A stretch of DNA of 47,990 nt from Synergistaceae bacterium (GTDB lineage: Bacteria > Synergistota > Synergistia > Synergistales > Acetomicrobiaceae): NCBI GenBank assembly GCA_012518015.1, contig JAAYTM010000108.1:1-47990 (forward strand). Direction: 5' to 3'. Of this stretch, positions 26,700 through 35,911 are shown in pieces; positions within the stretch are counted from its first letter, which is position 1; each line of letters starts with the position of its first letter. The notes below the pieces were generated by a model. That model ran no database searches. It was not told the origin of the DNA and saw nothing but the letters and a program-made list of their open reading frames with translations. The position numbers and the translations under genes were made by a program.

Positions 26700-27139
26700 G
26701 CCTCCACTTTTAACTTCATTTCCACTTCAACATCTGTGTGAAGTTTTATCTTTATGGGATAAAGACCAAGCTCTTTAATGGGTTCTTCCATTTTTATAAG
26801 CCTTTTATCCACTTCAACTCCCAACTGCTCTAAAATAGCCTCGCTGATGTGGGCATTGGTAACACTTCCAAATAACTTTCCCTTTTCCCCTGCGCTAACG
26901 CGTATAGTTACTTGCTTGCCTTGAAGTAGTTTTGATTTTTCACGCGCCTCCTCTTCCATCTTTTGCGCTCGTCTCTCCTCAACTTTTTTAATTTCCTCTA
27001 GCTTTTTAATTTTACCGGGCGTTGCTTCCTCAGCTAGACCACGAGGTATCAAATAGTTTCTCGCGTAACCATCAGCAACCTTTACGAGATCTCCTCTCTT
27101 TCCCAATTTATCAACATCCTGCTTCAAAATTACCTGCAA
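26696..27139 (-). CDS. rplI: 50S ribosomal protein L9
   Basis: L9 binds 23S rRNA near the L1 stalk. The 147 residues begin with the conserved N-domain MQVILKQDVDKLGKRGDLVKV and GYARNYLIPRGLA, followed by the long connecting helix and the C-domain (VEVEMKLKVEA end). It is preceded by the DUF2232 gene by 6 bases and overlaps dnaB. Confidence 0.97.
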   Translation of the reverse strand: MQVILKQDVDKLGKRGDLVKVADGYARNYLIPRGLAEEATPGKIKKLEEIKKVEERRAQKMEEEAREKSKLLQGKQVTIRVSAGEKGKLFGSVTNAHISEAILEQLGVEVDKRLIKMEEPIKELGLYPIKIKLHTDVEVEMKLKVEA

Positions 27140-27145
27140 ATCAGA

Positions 27146-28102
27146 TCACCTCCAAAATTTTGACCGAAGATCCACTAAAATGTCCAAAAAACCTAACATT
27201 ATCACAACCATAGAGAGGATCGGAACAAATATAATCATTACCACGACTAAAATGCCGACCCATCTTTTCATGTTATGTTTTGATAATTTCGATAATAAAT
27301 ACCAAACAGTCGCCAAACCTTGAATCAAAAAGATCATCATTGAAATAACTTTTAAGTTTAAGCCCACTACATATAGCACACCAATATTATTACCGCTGCG
27401 GCCAAAAAAAGAAAGAACAAGGGCAATGAAAAAAGCGAACAAGGTGCTCTTAGGAAAACGCCACTCGCCTAAAGGAGGCATCCCAGGCAAGAAAACTATC
27501 CTGAACCTTCGGGCAATTTTCTCGCTAATAACATAACTTATGACGCAATCCAAAAAGGAGGCAGCCATTAAAATGGCTGGCAAGATATGTACCATTATTC
27601 TACTCATAGTCTCAACCTGCATCCTCATTGTCTCTAAAAAAGCTTCTCCATGACTGCCAGAAAGCACGCCCATGACATTATTGAAAGATTCCATAAGGGT
27701 GTCGGGATCAATTGCGAAGGGGTTCATACCTGTCAGCAATTTTACTAAAGCCATGAGGACAAGTTTGCAAGAAAGAGAAATCAAAAAGCCATAGGACAAA
27801 ATATCGGACACCTTTTCAAAGCGCCTCCCCAAAACGCCAAGTGATACACCCATCAAAGCAAACCCGAAAAGAAAAAAGAACCCTCCTAGCAATCCCAGGA
27901 CGAATGTCGTAAGGACAAAAGCTACGAAGGCTCCTGTAAAGGCATTTTGAACGGGCACTTTAAGCCCGAGTATTACCAGCGGCACGGGGCAAAAAAAGGA
28001 TATTATAATTCCGATGACCGGCAAAAAATGACTAGCCAGAAACAGGACGACAGAAAGCGCGACTAGTAACGATGTTTCTACCATGGTTCGAGTACTTTTC
28101 AT
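27146..28102 (-). CDS. DUF2232 (YybS-like) integral membrane protein
   Basis: A 318-residue membrane protein with about eight hydrophobic segments, starting MKSTRTMVETSLLVALSVVL. The position directly before rplI matches the YybS/DUF2232 family, which is fused or adjacent to ribosomal-dnaB clusters in many Firmicutes and related phyla. The N-terminal half resembles the substrate-binding (S) components of ECF transporters, but this is inference. Function unknown. A terminator lies only about 17 bases before its start, leaving no room for a promoter. Confidence 0.82.
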   Translation of the reverse strand: MKSTRTMVETSLLVALSVVLFLASHFLPVIGIIISFFCPVPLVILGLKVPVQNAFTGAFVAFVLTTFVLGLLGGFFFLFGFALMGVSLGVLGRRFEKVSDILSYGFLISLSCKLVLMALVKLLTGMNPFAIDPDTLMESFNNVMGVLSGSHGEAFLETMRMQVETMSRIMVHILPAILMAASFLDCVISYVISEKIARRFRIVFLPGMPPLGEWRFPKSTLFAFFIALVLSFFGRSGNNIGVLYVVGLNLKVISMMIFLIQGLATVWYLLSKLSKHNMKRWVGILVVVMIIFVPILSMVVIMLGFLDILVDLRSKFWR

Positions 28103-28118
28103 CTAAATACCTCCCGGT

Positions 28119-28147
28119 AAAAAAAGGGGAGAGAACATCCTCTCCCC
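28119..28147 (-). terminator. Rho-independent terminator after rpsR
   Basis: The stem GGGGAGAG with CTCTCCCC (8 bp, 6-base loop) is followed by seven Ts on the minus strand. It lies 30 bases after the rpsR stop and immediately before the DUF2232 ribosome binding site, so partial read-through must feed rplI-dnaB unless an internal promoter exists. Confidence 0.92.
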
Positions 28148-28176
28148 AAATCGTTGCCAGTTTGATAGTTTATAAA

Positions 28177-28407
28177 CTACTCTACCGTGAACGGCAAAAG
28201 CGCCATGAACCTGGCCCTTTTAATGGCCCTAGCAAGTTGTCTCTGGTGTTTGGCACAATTTCCCGTCACCCTATGGGGCAAAATCTTTCCCCTCTCGGTC
28301 AAAAATTTCTTAAGCTGTTCAACATTTTTGTAATCCACGTATTCTATCTTATTCGCACAAAAACTGCACACCTTAGGACGACGTCTTCGACGTCTAAACT
28401 CCGCCAT
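28177..28407 (-). CDS. rpsR: 30S ribosomal protein S18
   Basis: S18 pairs with S6 on the platform of the small subunit. The 76 residues ([17 protein letters not shown]...) contain the conserved [25 protein letters not shown] and the [16 protein letters not shown] end. The CSFC-type cysteines and a C-K-H segment suggest a zinc-binding form. The start is ATG 28407, nine bases after GGGAGG; the track's upstream TTG is too close to that site. The order rpsF-ssb-rpsR is standard. Confidence 0.97.
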   Translation of the reverse strand: MAEFRRRRRRPKVCSFCANKIEYVDYKNVEQLKKFLTERGKILPHRVTGNCAKHQRQLARAIKRARFMALLPFTVE

Positions 28408-28432
28408 GCACAATAACCTCCCTTTTCAAAAA

Positions 28433-28906
28433 CTAAAATGGGATATCAGCCTCTTCCCCTTCATCTTCCATCTCAGATATATCCGTGGGAAATTCATCGG
28501 GGAATTCATCCCTTAAGCTTCCAATGGTCGATGCAGGCTCCGGAAATGCCCTATAATCTTGCGATTCGCGAGATCCACCGCTTAAAAAGATGACGTTTTG
28601 CGCCACAACCTCCGTGACCCATCGCCTCTCGCCGACTTTAGTTTCATAGCTTCTAACCTGTAACCTTCCCTCAACTAATACAGGACGCCCTTTATGTAAA
28701 TACTTCTCGCAATTTTCAGCTTGATTGCCCCACACGACTACGGGGATGAAGTCGGTACGCTCCTGCTGATTGCCATCGTGATCTCTCCAACTGCGTCCCA
28801 CAGCTACAGTGAGCCTTGCCACTGCCTGTTTGGAGGCAGTATACCTTATCTCGGGATCGCGAGCAAGGTTCCCCATCAGTATTATTCTATTGTATCCTCG
28901 CGCCAT
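28433..28906 (-). CDS. ssb: Single-stranded DNA-binding protein
   Basis: SSB coats single-stranded DNA during replication and repair. The 157 residues have the N-terminal OB-fold (YNRIILMGNLARDPEIRYT, then DFIPVVVWGNQAENCEKYL), a flexible linker from about residue 110, and the acidic tip EEADIPF that recruits partner proteins. It lies between rpsF (12 bases upstream) and rpsR. Confidence 0.97.
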   Translation of the reverse strand: MARGYNRIILMGNLARDPEIRYTASKQAVARLTVAVGRSWRDHDGNQQERTDFIPVVVWGNQAENCEKYLHKGRPVLVEGRLQVRSYETKVGERRWVTEVVAQNVIFLSGGSRESQDYRAFPEPASTIGSLRDEFPDEFPTDISEMEDEGEEADIPF

Positions 28907-28918
28907 TTTTATCTTCTC

Positions 28919-29203
28919 CTACTTCTCATCAAGACGTACTATCAAATGCCTCAAAACAGAATCGCGCAACTTCAATAACCGCTCCACCTCGCCTATATGG
29001 GAAGGCTCCAAGTTGAAATCGAGCAAGGCGTAATACCCTTCTGTTTGCTTCTTAATAGGGTATGCCAGTCTCCTTTTTCCCCAGATATCAGCCTTGAGAA
29101 ATTCTCCTCCTAAGCCTTTAATAATCTCAGAAATTTCATCGACCTGAACTTTTACTTCCTCAGTATCGGGATGAATAAGCACCATCAACTCATAGGGTCG
29201 CAT
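28919..29203 (-). CDS. rpsF: 30S ribosomal protein S6
   Basis: The 94-residue S6 has the family pattern MRPYELMVLIHPDTEE, the central WGKRRLAYPIKKQTEGYYALLDF and the C-terminal VLRHLIVRLD. It heads the rpsF-ssb-rpsR operon. The leader contains a promoter with a perfect -10 box and a hairpin that could serve S6:S18 autoregulation. Confidence 0.97.
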   Translation of the reverse strand: MRPYELMVLIHPDTEEVKVQVDEISEIIKGLGGEFLKADIWGKRRLAYPIKKQTEGYYALLDFNLEPSHIGEVERLLKLRDSVLRHLIVRLDEK

Positions 29204-29235
29204 ATCATCAACACCTCCTCCCTTTGGCCTTTAAG

Positions 29236-29257
29236 ATCCCCTCGCTATGAAGGGGAT
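29236..29257 (-). promoter_or_regulatory. Hairpin in the rpsF leader, possible ribosomal-protein autoregulatory site
   Basis: ATCCCCT and AGGGGAT form a 7-bp stem with an 8-base loop between the promoter and the rpsF start. Leaders of rpsF are known S6:S18 binding sites in many bacteria, but the diagnostic CCG-containing loop is not clear here, so only the hairpin itself is certain. Confidence 0.35.
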
Positions 29258-29277
29258 AGGGACACCAACGAAAGAGC

Positions 29278-29306
29278 ATTATAAACAGAAACGCCATATT
29301 TAACAA
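29278..29306 (-). promoter_or_regulatory. Promoter of rpsF-ssb-rpsR
   Basis: TTGTTA (29306-29301) and a perfect TATAAT (29283-29278) are 17 bases apart on the minus strand, 75 bases before the rpsF start. A further TTGACA at 29354-29349 could mark a second, weaker promoter. Confidence 0.75.
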
Positions 29307-29370
29307 GATCCATCCTTCAGGTTTTTTATCTTATATGCATCAAGTATGTGTCAATTTTGATTGATAGGGA

Positions 29371-29667
29371 TCATTCTTTGTTTTCCTCAGGCGTATAGTA
29401 CTCCAAAATATAGATCTTCTCGCCCGGTAGGACAAGGTTAAATTCCTGGCGCGCCATCCTGGCTATTCCCTCAGCCGTATTATAGTAAGCTATCTTTTCG
29501 CTTTTATCCTCGATGTCTAATCTTAATTGGACCAAAATCCGAACCCGTTCATCGATACAATTCGAGAGTTCGTTTAGCTTTTTCACCTCTCGGATGTAGC
29601 CATTGAATAACATTAAAAACACTATTATTGAAAAAAGCGATATGACTATCCACCTTAGCCTCGGCAT
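29371..29667 (-). CDS. FtsB/DivIC-like septum formation initiator
   Basis: A 98-residue bitopic membrane protein: a short basic cytoplasmic N-terminus, one membrane segment (IVISLFSIIVFLMLFNGYI, residues 7-25), a coiled coil (about 28-65) and the typical end YNTAEGIARMARQEFNLVLPGE. This is the FtsB/DivIC family of the divisome. It starts directly after argS (no gap) and is followed by the rpsF promoter region. Confidence 0.88.
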   Translation of the reverse strand: MPRLRWIVISLFSIIVFLMLFNGYIREVKKLNELSNCIDERVRILVQLRLDIEDKSEKIAYYNTAEGIARMARQEFNLVLPGEKIYILEYYTPEENKE

Positions 29668-31347
29668 TTACATCACTTCCGGGGCGTTTATTTTCAGTAA
29701 ATGCAATATGTTAAGCAAGACCACCTTAACAGCACGGACTAAAGTCAACCTTGCGTTAGTCAAAGAGTTTTCCTCCCCCAAAACCCTGTGAGCGTTGTAG
29801 AAAGAATGAAAGGCCTTGGCCAAATCGTACACGTAGTATATGAGTATGTGAGGAGCGAGATCGTTTGCCGCCTTTTTTATCTCTTCAGGAAATCTGGCTA
29901 GACACTTTATAAGTGCCTTCTCTTCTTCAGTACTAAGCATGGAAAGTTCAACCTTTTCAGGATCAACTACAGCAACACCCCTGGAAGCTGCTTCCTTAAA
30001 TATGCTGTGTATCCTTGCACTAGCATATTGTACATAATATACAGGGTTATCGGTTGACGCGCTCTTAGCAAGATCTATATCGAAATCCAGGTGAGAATCG
30101 CACTTCCTCATTAAGAAGAAATACCGCATCGCGTCTACGCCTACTTCGTCCATCATTTCTCTCAAGGTAACAAACTGCCCTGCTCTCGTTGACATGGGCA
30201 CCAACTTCCCGCCCTTGATCAAACTAACAAATTGTATAAGAAGGATTTGCAAGGCATCGGGAGACTTACCAAGCGCCTGAACGGCCGCCTTCATGCGAGG
30301 CACGTATCCATGATGATCTGCGCCCCATACATCTATGACGAGATCAAAACCCCTATCAAATTTATCCTTATGATATGCCACATCGGATGCAAAGTAGGTA
30401 GGTTCCCCGTTAGATTTAATCAATACCCTATCTTTTTCGTCACCAAACAACGTCGATTTATACCATAGAGCTCCGTCCTTTTCGTAAGCAAGCCCCCTTC
30501 TTGTTAAAAAATCCACCATTTCATCGATGAGACCCCGCTCATGTAGGGATTTTTCGGAAAACCATACGTCAAAGTTAACGCGAAAATCTTCCAAATCCTT
30601 TTTAATTTCATTTAATATAACCTCTAGGGCGTAATCTCTAAAGTAATCAAGGGTCTCTTCAGTAGGAAGGCTAAAAAATTTATCTCCTTCTTCTGCAATG
30701 ATCTCTTCAGCAATTTTGTAGATATAGTCACCTTTATAGCCATCCTCGGGAAAAGGCGCATGCTCTGGCTTTCCTAGCAACTCAAAATATCGCGATTGAA
30801 CGGATCTGCCCAAGATCTTGGTTTGAAGTCCTACGTCATTAATGTAATATTCCCTTTCCACGTACCACCCGGCAAAGGACAATATGCTCGCCGTTGCATC
30901 ACCAACCGCAGCACCCCTACCGTGACCTATGTGTAAAGGTCCCGTGGGGTTAGCGCTCACAAACTCTACTTGGGCTTTTTTACCCCTGCCAATGTCTGAC
31001 TTTCCATAATCAGGACCTTTAGCAAGGATATCTTTGATGACACCCGTTAGCCATTCATCGGATAGGAAAAAATTTATAAAGCCCGGTCCTGCTACCTCTA
31101 CCTTTTCTACATACTCGCTTTGCCCTAAATGCGCCTTTATGATCTCAGCTGCATCCCTTGGCTTCATACCCCAGTGACGAGCTATCAACATTGCCACGTT
31201 AGTAGCATAATCGCCTTGACCTTCTCGACGAGGTCTTTCGAGAATTATCTCAAGTCCTTCCGGAAAAACCAAGTCTTTGTTCCTTACAGCCGAATTTATG
31301 GCATCCGATAAAAGATCTTTTATATGAGATTCCATGTCAATCATCAC
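29668..31347 (-). CDS. argS: Arginine--tRNA ligase
   Basis: ArgS charges tRNA-Arg. The class I signature is VSANPTGPLHIGHGRGAAVGD near residue 130; the KMSK-equivalent loop is the degenerate VPMSTRAGQFVTL typical of ArgS; the C-terminal DALR domain ends the protein. The track extends upstream into the neighbouring gene. The real start is the GTG at 31347 (10 bases after GGAGG) or the next ATG at 31344, giving 559 or 558 residues, the usual length. It overlaps the preceding gene's end region without sharing its frame of function. Confidence 0.95.
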   Translation of the reverse strand: MMIDMESHIKDLLSDAINSAVRNKDLVFPEGLEIILERPRREGQGDYATNVAMLIARHWGMKPRDAAEIIKAHLGQSEYVEKVEVAGPGFINFFLSDEWLTGVIKDILAKGPDYGKSDIGRGKKAQVEFVSANPTGPLHIGHGRGAAVGDATASILSFAGWYVEREYYINDVGLQTKILGRSVQSRYFELLGKPEHAPFPEDGYKGDYIYKIAEEIIAEEGDKFFSLPTEETLDYFRDYALEVILNEIKKDLEDFRVNFDVWFSEKSLHERGLIDEMVDFLTRRGLAYEKDGALWYKSTLFGDEKDRVLIKSNGEPTYFASDVAYHKDKFDRGFDLVIDVWGADHHGYVPRMKAAVQALGKSPDALQILLIQFVSLIKGGKLVPMSTRAGQFVTLREMMDEVGVDAMRYFFLMRKCDSHLDFDIDLAKSASTDNPVYYVQYASARIHSIFKEAASRGVAVVDPEKVELSMLSTEEEKALIKCLARFPEEIKKAANDLAPHILIYYVYDLAKAFHSFYNAHRVLGEENSLTNARLTLVRAVKVVLLNILHLLKINAPEVM

Positions 31348-31363
31348 ATCAATCAACCCTCCG

Positions 31364-33241
31364 TCATCTTCTGCGAATGGGAACAGTTCTATTGCTCCAT
31401 TGCTGCAACACTTTAAGGCCTGCGTGCAAAGTAGAGAGTGCCTCTTCTTCCAAAGAGAATTCCTCCACCAAGAAGCGCCACCTTGCATCAACAATTCTAC
31501 CACGACTTTTCTCGTCAATAGATTGTTCCCACCGTATTTTTCCATCCGATTTAGATGACAGGTAAGGCAGCGAAAAGGCTTCATATCCTGAAGGCAATTT
31601 GATTGTCACGAACCCTTCTAATAAAAAGGGGAAGCGTAATTTTGCTCCAACATCGAGCCCTCTTAAAGCCCTTAAACTATCAAACGAAATCGATGGCAAC
31701 ATCAAAAGCATTTGGTTACCGCTTGTGATTCCCAACATCCCTGCAACAGGATATATGATGGTTAACCCGTTTGGTTTTTCTAAGACTTCCCCTTCTTTCC
31801 ACTTTACATCCACTTGGGGGGGATAAAGATGGGTAATAGACGACATGTCCAAAGAATAACCTTGGCAACCAAATATAACGTAAGGCCATCCTCCGCTTAA
31901 CATTAATTCAAGGGTTCCTTGTACTTCTCCAGTATCGGCTAGTTCTAAATTCCATCTCGCCCTTAATCGATGATCGGCGATGTTCCCACGATCCAACTGC
32001 TTGAGCTTTACGTCCATTCCATCGTATAAGCAGACTGTTTTTCCCCATAAAGCATCGGGCATAAGGCCTGTTTCTTCCCTCAAAGATCCACCAAAATCAT
32101 AGAACTTGTAAGAACCGCTACCAGGTGATCTTGCCTCAAATATTGGTCGTGAAATCATATGCGGGGTGCCGGGGACATTCTCGTTTTTGTTCGGTACAAA
32201 GAGGGGCAACCAGTTGATCCGCACATCCCATCCCGCCAAAGAAAGCCAATGAGCCAGCAAGACATTTCTTTCCCACAAAGTCCATGGCCCCTCCTTAGGT
32301 ATCTCTTCAGCGCTTCTTCTTATCTTCCAAATACTAGAGCTGCCCAGGAGTAGCTGCTTATTTTTAGCCCACTGCAAAATTTCTAGGCCACTTTTCGATT
32401 TGTCTTTCTTCTCCAGAATTTTCTTTACGTCCTCGTGCATTACAGTTTTAAGGCTATTTGCCCAGTCTTCTAACGGCTTTATCGCATTGAGCCAACCGTT
32501 TCGCATGCTAAATGACAGCAAATTGCTATTTTCTACTTCCAAGGCAAATTCGCTTGCGGGGAATCGGTTTACAAATTCCCATAGATAGGTATCCTCTACA
32601 CCTTGCACGAGGCCGGGAGCCATATGGTTGTTCTTGGTAGTAGCCCAAACAAGCGAAGAATCATGTGGCACGCTCACGCTTACAATAGTTCTCCATTGAG
32701 GAAGGTCTAGATCTATGGGGACCACGTCATCAACATTCCATCTGCCGGGAAATTCTTTCAGGTAGCAAAGCGAAAAAACGTGAGGAATATTCATAGGAGG
32801 AACATCGATTTCAAGCCACGATAAGCCTCGATGATCAACCGTAATAGGAGAAAGAGTCTTGATCAGTTTAAAGTCTATTGGATCATAAATCGCGGCTTCT
32901 TTAAGCTCTACCCCTTCGTCGCCGACAAAGGGAATTATCCACTTGCCCCAACTTTCTGGCAAAGGCGATTCCGAGTATATAAGCCACCTTGAAGTTTTAA
33001 CCAAAGTGCCATCGGCAAGCATTTTATATGTATGACTTCTATGCCATACCATTGCCTTAACATTTTTCCCATATGCGGTCAAGGGAGGCGATTGCTGAAC
33101 GTACTTTCGTATCAGCGCCAAAGTATCTTCTTCCTCGGCAAAAGCAGAAAACATTCCCAAAAGCAACAAAGAAGTGGCAACAAGAAGTAAAATAGCCGAC
33201 TTAAGAAACATCCCCTTGTTGAAGTTTCCCACCCTTTGCAT
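31364..33241 (-). CDS. Exported DUF3857/transglutaminase-like protein, apparently without catalytic cysteine
   Basis: A 625-residue protein with a signal peptide (FLKSAILLLVATSLLLLGMFSAFAEE). Residues about 40-260 resemble the beta-rich DUF3857 domain, including a YESPLPESW-like stretch and a central IDVPPMNIPHVF. The region around residues 320-370 (LWERNVLLAHWLSLAGWDVRINWLPL) resembles the transglutaminase core of such proteins, but no cysteine stands where the nucleophile is expected. The C-terminal third is again beta-rich. It lies 3 bases after secA, so it is probably cotranscribed. The family call is by resemblance only; function unknown. Confidence 0.6.
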   Translation of the reverse strand: MQRVGNFNKGMFLKSAILLLVATSLLLLGMFSAFAEEEDTLALIRKYVQQSPPLTAYGKNVKAMVWHRSHTYKMLADGTLVKTSRWLIYSESPLPESWGKWIIPFVGDEGVELKEAAIYDPIDFKLIKTLSPITVDHRGLSWLEIDVPPMNIPHVFSLCYLKEFPGRWNVDDVVPIDLDLPQWRTIVSVSVPHDSSLVWATTKNNHMAPGLVQGVEDTYLWEFVNRFPASEFALEVENSNLLSFSMRNGWLNAIKPLEDWANSLKTVMHEDVKKILEKKDKSKSGLEILQWAKNKQLLLGSSSIWKIRRSAEEIPKEGPWTLWERNVLLAHWLSLAGWDVRINWLPLFVPNKNENVPGTPHMISRPIFEARSPGSGSYKFYDFGGSLREETGLMPDALWGKTVCLYDGMDVKLKQLDRGNIADHRLRARWNLELADTGEVQGTLELMLSGGWPYVIFGCQGYSLDMSSITHLYPPQVDVKWKEGEVLEKPNGLTIIYPVAGMLGITSGNQMLLMLPSISFDSLRALRGLDVGAKLRFPFLLEGFVTIKLPSGYEAFSLPYLSSKSDGKIRWEQSIDEKSRGRIVDARWRFLVEEFSLEEEALSTLHAGLKVLQQWSNRTVPIRRR

Positions 33242-33244
33242 GGT

Positions 33245-35911
33245 TTACGCATCCCCTCCGCAGCAGTATTTGTACTTTTTTCCGCTTCCGCAGGGGCAAG
33301 GCGCATTACGCCCAACTTTATGAACTCGTCTCGGGGTATGGCTGGGTTCCGCCTTTTTGTCAGAGCCGTGCTCGCGGGCAGAAGCGACTAAGGCAATGTC
33401 CCTACCTTCTCGCAAGGAAGCAAGAGGCCTGCTCTCCTCGGGCACAACAGAGACCCTTAAAGCTAACCTCGCTACGCCTTCGCGAATGCTTCCCAACATC
33501 TGCTGAAATAGATTGTAGGATTCAAATTGATACTCTAACAAGGGGTCCTTCTGTCCTAACGCCCTCAGCCCGATACCCCTGCGCAGCTCATCCATAGCGA
33601 GCAAGTGTTCTTTCCAATGGACGTCAATAACGCGCAACAAAATCATTTTGAATATCCCGTTCGCCGCTTCCGGTCCCAATTCCTTGAGCTTTGCGTCAAA
33701 TCCTTCTCTCAAAAGCGCTATCATCTTTTCTCGTGCATCGGGTAAAAGTGAGCGATCGTCCGCCTTGGACAAGCATTCAGCAATTTTAGCGCCGAATATG
33801 GTCTTGACCTTTAAAAATGCACCCCTGGGATCCGCTTCTTTATCGTCAGGGAAATACGCCTCTAGTATCCCGTTCAAAGCGTCCGTTATAATCTGCCAAG
33901 TGTGTTCGATCAAATCCTCGGCTAAAAGGATGTTCTTTCTTTCTTCATAAATAGCTGTTCTCTGTTGATTCATCACGCTATCGTATTGCAGTAATTGCTT
34001 CCTTATGTCGAAATGATATTGCTCAACCTTTTTCTGAGCTGATTCTATGGCTTTGCTTAAAAGGGGATGATCTATGGACTCCCCTTCCTTCATTCCCAGC
34101 TTTTCCATAATGCCTTGTATCTTATCTGACCCAAATAGGCGAAGCAAATCATCTTCCAAGGAAAGATAAAACCTGGATGAGCCCGGATCCCCCTGACGAC
34201 CGCTACGTCCTCTTAGCTGATTATCGATCCTTCGGGACTCGTGCCTTTCAGTGCCTACAACGTGAAGACCGCCCAAAGAGACTACTTTTTCGTGTTCCTT
34301 GTCGCATAATCTCTTAAATTCTTTTAAGATAGCTTCGTAGGCCTCTTTGTCTTGCTCTATGTCAATGCCTTTTTTTTGTGCTTCCTCCAGTGCAAGAAAT
34401 TCCGGGTTGCCACCAAGCAATATATCGGTACCCCTTCCTGCCATGTTGGTGGCCACCGTCACAGCGCCTACGCGTCCTGCTTGGGCAATTATCTTCGCTT
34501 CCTTTTCATGATATTTTGCATTTAAGACTTGATGTGGTATATGGCGTGCAGAGAGAAGCCTGCTTAACTTTTCGGAATCTTCTATTGAAGTGGTCCCCAC
34601 CAATACCGGTTGTTGACTTTCATGGCATTTCTTTATTTCATCCGCCACAGACGCAAACTTTTCCCGTTTTGTCCTATAAATTACGTCAGGGTAATCACAA
34701 CGGATCATCGGCTTATGGGTTGGGATAACCACCACTTCCAATCCATATATCTCCTTAAACTCCTCTGCCTCGGTAGCGGCAGTACCAGTCATGCCCGCCA
34801 ACTTATCGTACATCCTAAAGTAATTTTGCAAAGTGATGGTGGCAAGGGTTTGATTTTCCTTGCCAATGGTAACACCTTCTTTAGCCTCGATTGCTTGATG
34901 CAATCCATCGGAATATCGGCGTCCGTACATTAATCTACCCGTAAATTCGTCTACTATTATTACCTCTCCATCTTTTACAACATAATCCACATCTCGTTTA
35001 AATAGATGTCTTGCCTTAAGTGCTTGCACTATTTTATGAAGCAATTCAGAGGTTTCAACCTCTGCATAGATATCATCAATCCCTAGTATCTTTTCACAAT
35101 GCCTTATTCCAGCCTCGGTCAAAGCAACATTTTTTTCCTTTTCCTCTATCTCAAAGTCCTCATTTAAAATCAGAGATCTCGCAATTTTATCAGCAAGCTT
35201 ATAAGGTTCAACCGATTCCTCAGATGGACCAGATATTATAAGTGGAGTTCGAGCTTCATCGATCAAAATGGAATCAACTTCGTCAACTATTGCGTAATGA
35301 TGGCCCCTTTGCACCAACTGCGTGGGTGAAATAATCATGTTGTCCCTTAAATAGTCAAAACCAAATTCGCTATTAGTGCCATAAGTGACGTCGGCCTCAT
35401 AGGCCTTTTTTCTTTCATCGATGCTCATGAAGGGATAGATCACGCCTACAGATAAACCTAAAAAGCGGTAAACCTTTCCCATCCACTCGGCATCACGTTT
35501 AGCCAAATAATCATTCACCGTTACTACGTGTACGCCCTTTCCAGTCAAAGCATTCAGGACGACAGGCATCGTAGCAACTAGGGTTTTCCCCTCCCCTGTC
35601 TTCATTTCTGCAATTTTCCCCTCGTGTAAAGCTATGGCACCCATGACTTGCACGTCAAAATGGCGCATGCCCAAGCTCCGCTTCGCGGCTTCTCTCACTA
35701 TGGCAAATACTTCGCACATAACTTCATCCAAGGACTGTCCGTTTTCGATGACTTCATGGCGTATTCTCTGGATTTCTCTTGCCAAGTCCTCGTCACTTAA
35801 AACAGCAATGCCATCTTCCAAGGCATTAACTTCATTTACAATCTCGGTATATCTTTTTAACGTTCTTTCATTTGCATCTAATCCCAAAATCTTTTTTAAC
35901 CCATCAAACAT
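33245..35911 (-). CDS. secA: Protein translocase ATPase SecA
   Basis: SecA drives preproteins through SecYEG. In 888 residues it has Walker A MKTGEGKTLVA near residue 100, the DEVD-type box IVDEVDSILIDEARTP near 205, TGTAATEAEEF near 370, the second nucleotide fold (NMAGRGTDILLGG, LRGRSGRQGDPG near 490-575) and the C-terminal zinc-binding tail NAPCPCGSGKKYKYCCGG. I choose ATG 35911 (MFDGLKKILGLD) over the upstream GTG of the track because GGGGTGAAAGG fits it and the family starts there. Confidence 0.97.
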   Translation of the reverse strand: MFDGLKKILGLDANERTLKRYTEIVNEVNALEDGIAVLSDEDLAREIQRIRHEVIENGQSLDEVMCEVFAIVREAAKRSLGMRHFDVQVMGAIALHEGKIAEMKTGEGKTLVATMPVVLNALTGKGVHVVTVNDYLAKRDAEWMGKVYRFLGLSVGVIYPFMSIDERKKAYEADVTYGTNSEFGFDYLRDNMIISPTQLVQRGHHYAIVDEVDSILIDEARTPLIISGPSEESVEPYKLADKIARSLILNEDFEIEEKEKNVALTEAGIRHCEKILGIDDIYAEVETSELLHKIVQALKARHLFKRDVDYVVKDGEVIIVDEFTGRLMYGRRYSDGLHQAIEAKEGVTIGKENQTLATITLQNYFRMYDKLAGMTGTAATEAEEFKEIYGLEVVVIPTHKPMIRCDYPDVIYRTKREKFASVADEIKKCHESQQPVLVGTTSIEDSEKLSRLLSARHIPHQVLNAKYHEKEAKIIAQAGRVGAVTVATNMAGRGTDILLGGNPEFLALEEAQKKGIDIEQDKEAYEAILKEFKRLCDKEHEKVVSLGGLHVVGTERHESRRIDNQLRGRSGRQGDPGSSRFYLSLEDDLLRLFGSDKIQGIMEKLGMKEGESIDHPLLSKAIESAQKKVEQYHFDIRKQLLQYDSVMNQQRTAIYEERKNILLAEDLIEHTWQIITDALNGILEAYFPDDKEADPRGAFLKVKTIFGAKIAECLSKADDRSLLPDAREKMIALLREGFDAKLKELGPEAANGIFKMILLRVIDVHWKEHLLAMDELRRGIGLRALGQKDPLLEYQFESYNLFQQMLGSIREGVARLALRVSVVPEESRPLASLREGRDIALVASAREHGSDKKAEPSHTPRRVHKVGRNAPCPCGSGKKYKYCCGGDA

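Noticed and set aside
33112-33315. 67-residue minus-strand ORF between secA and the next gene
   Set aside because: It reads the secA tail and the following signal peptide in the wrong frame.
34378-34933. Plus-strand ORFs of 116 and 107 residues within secA
   Set aside because: They are antisense shadows of a conserved coding region.
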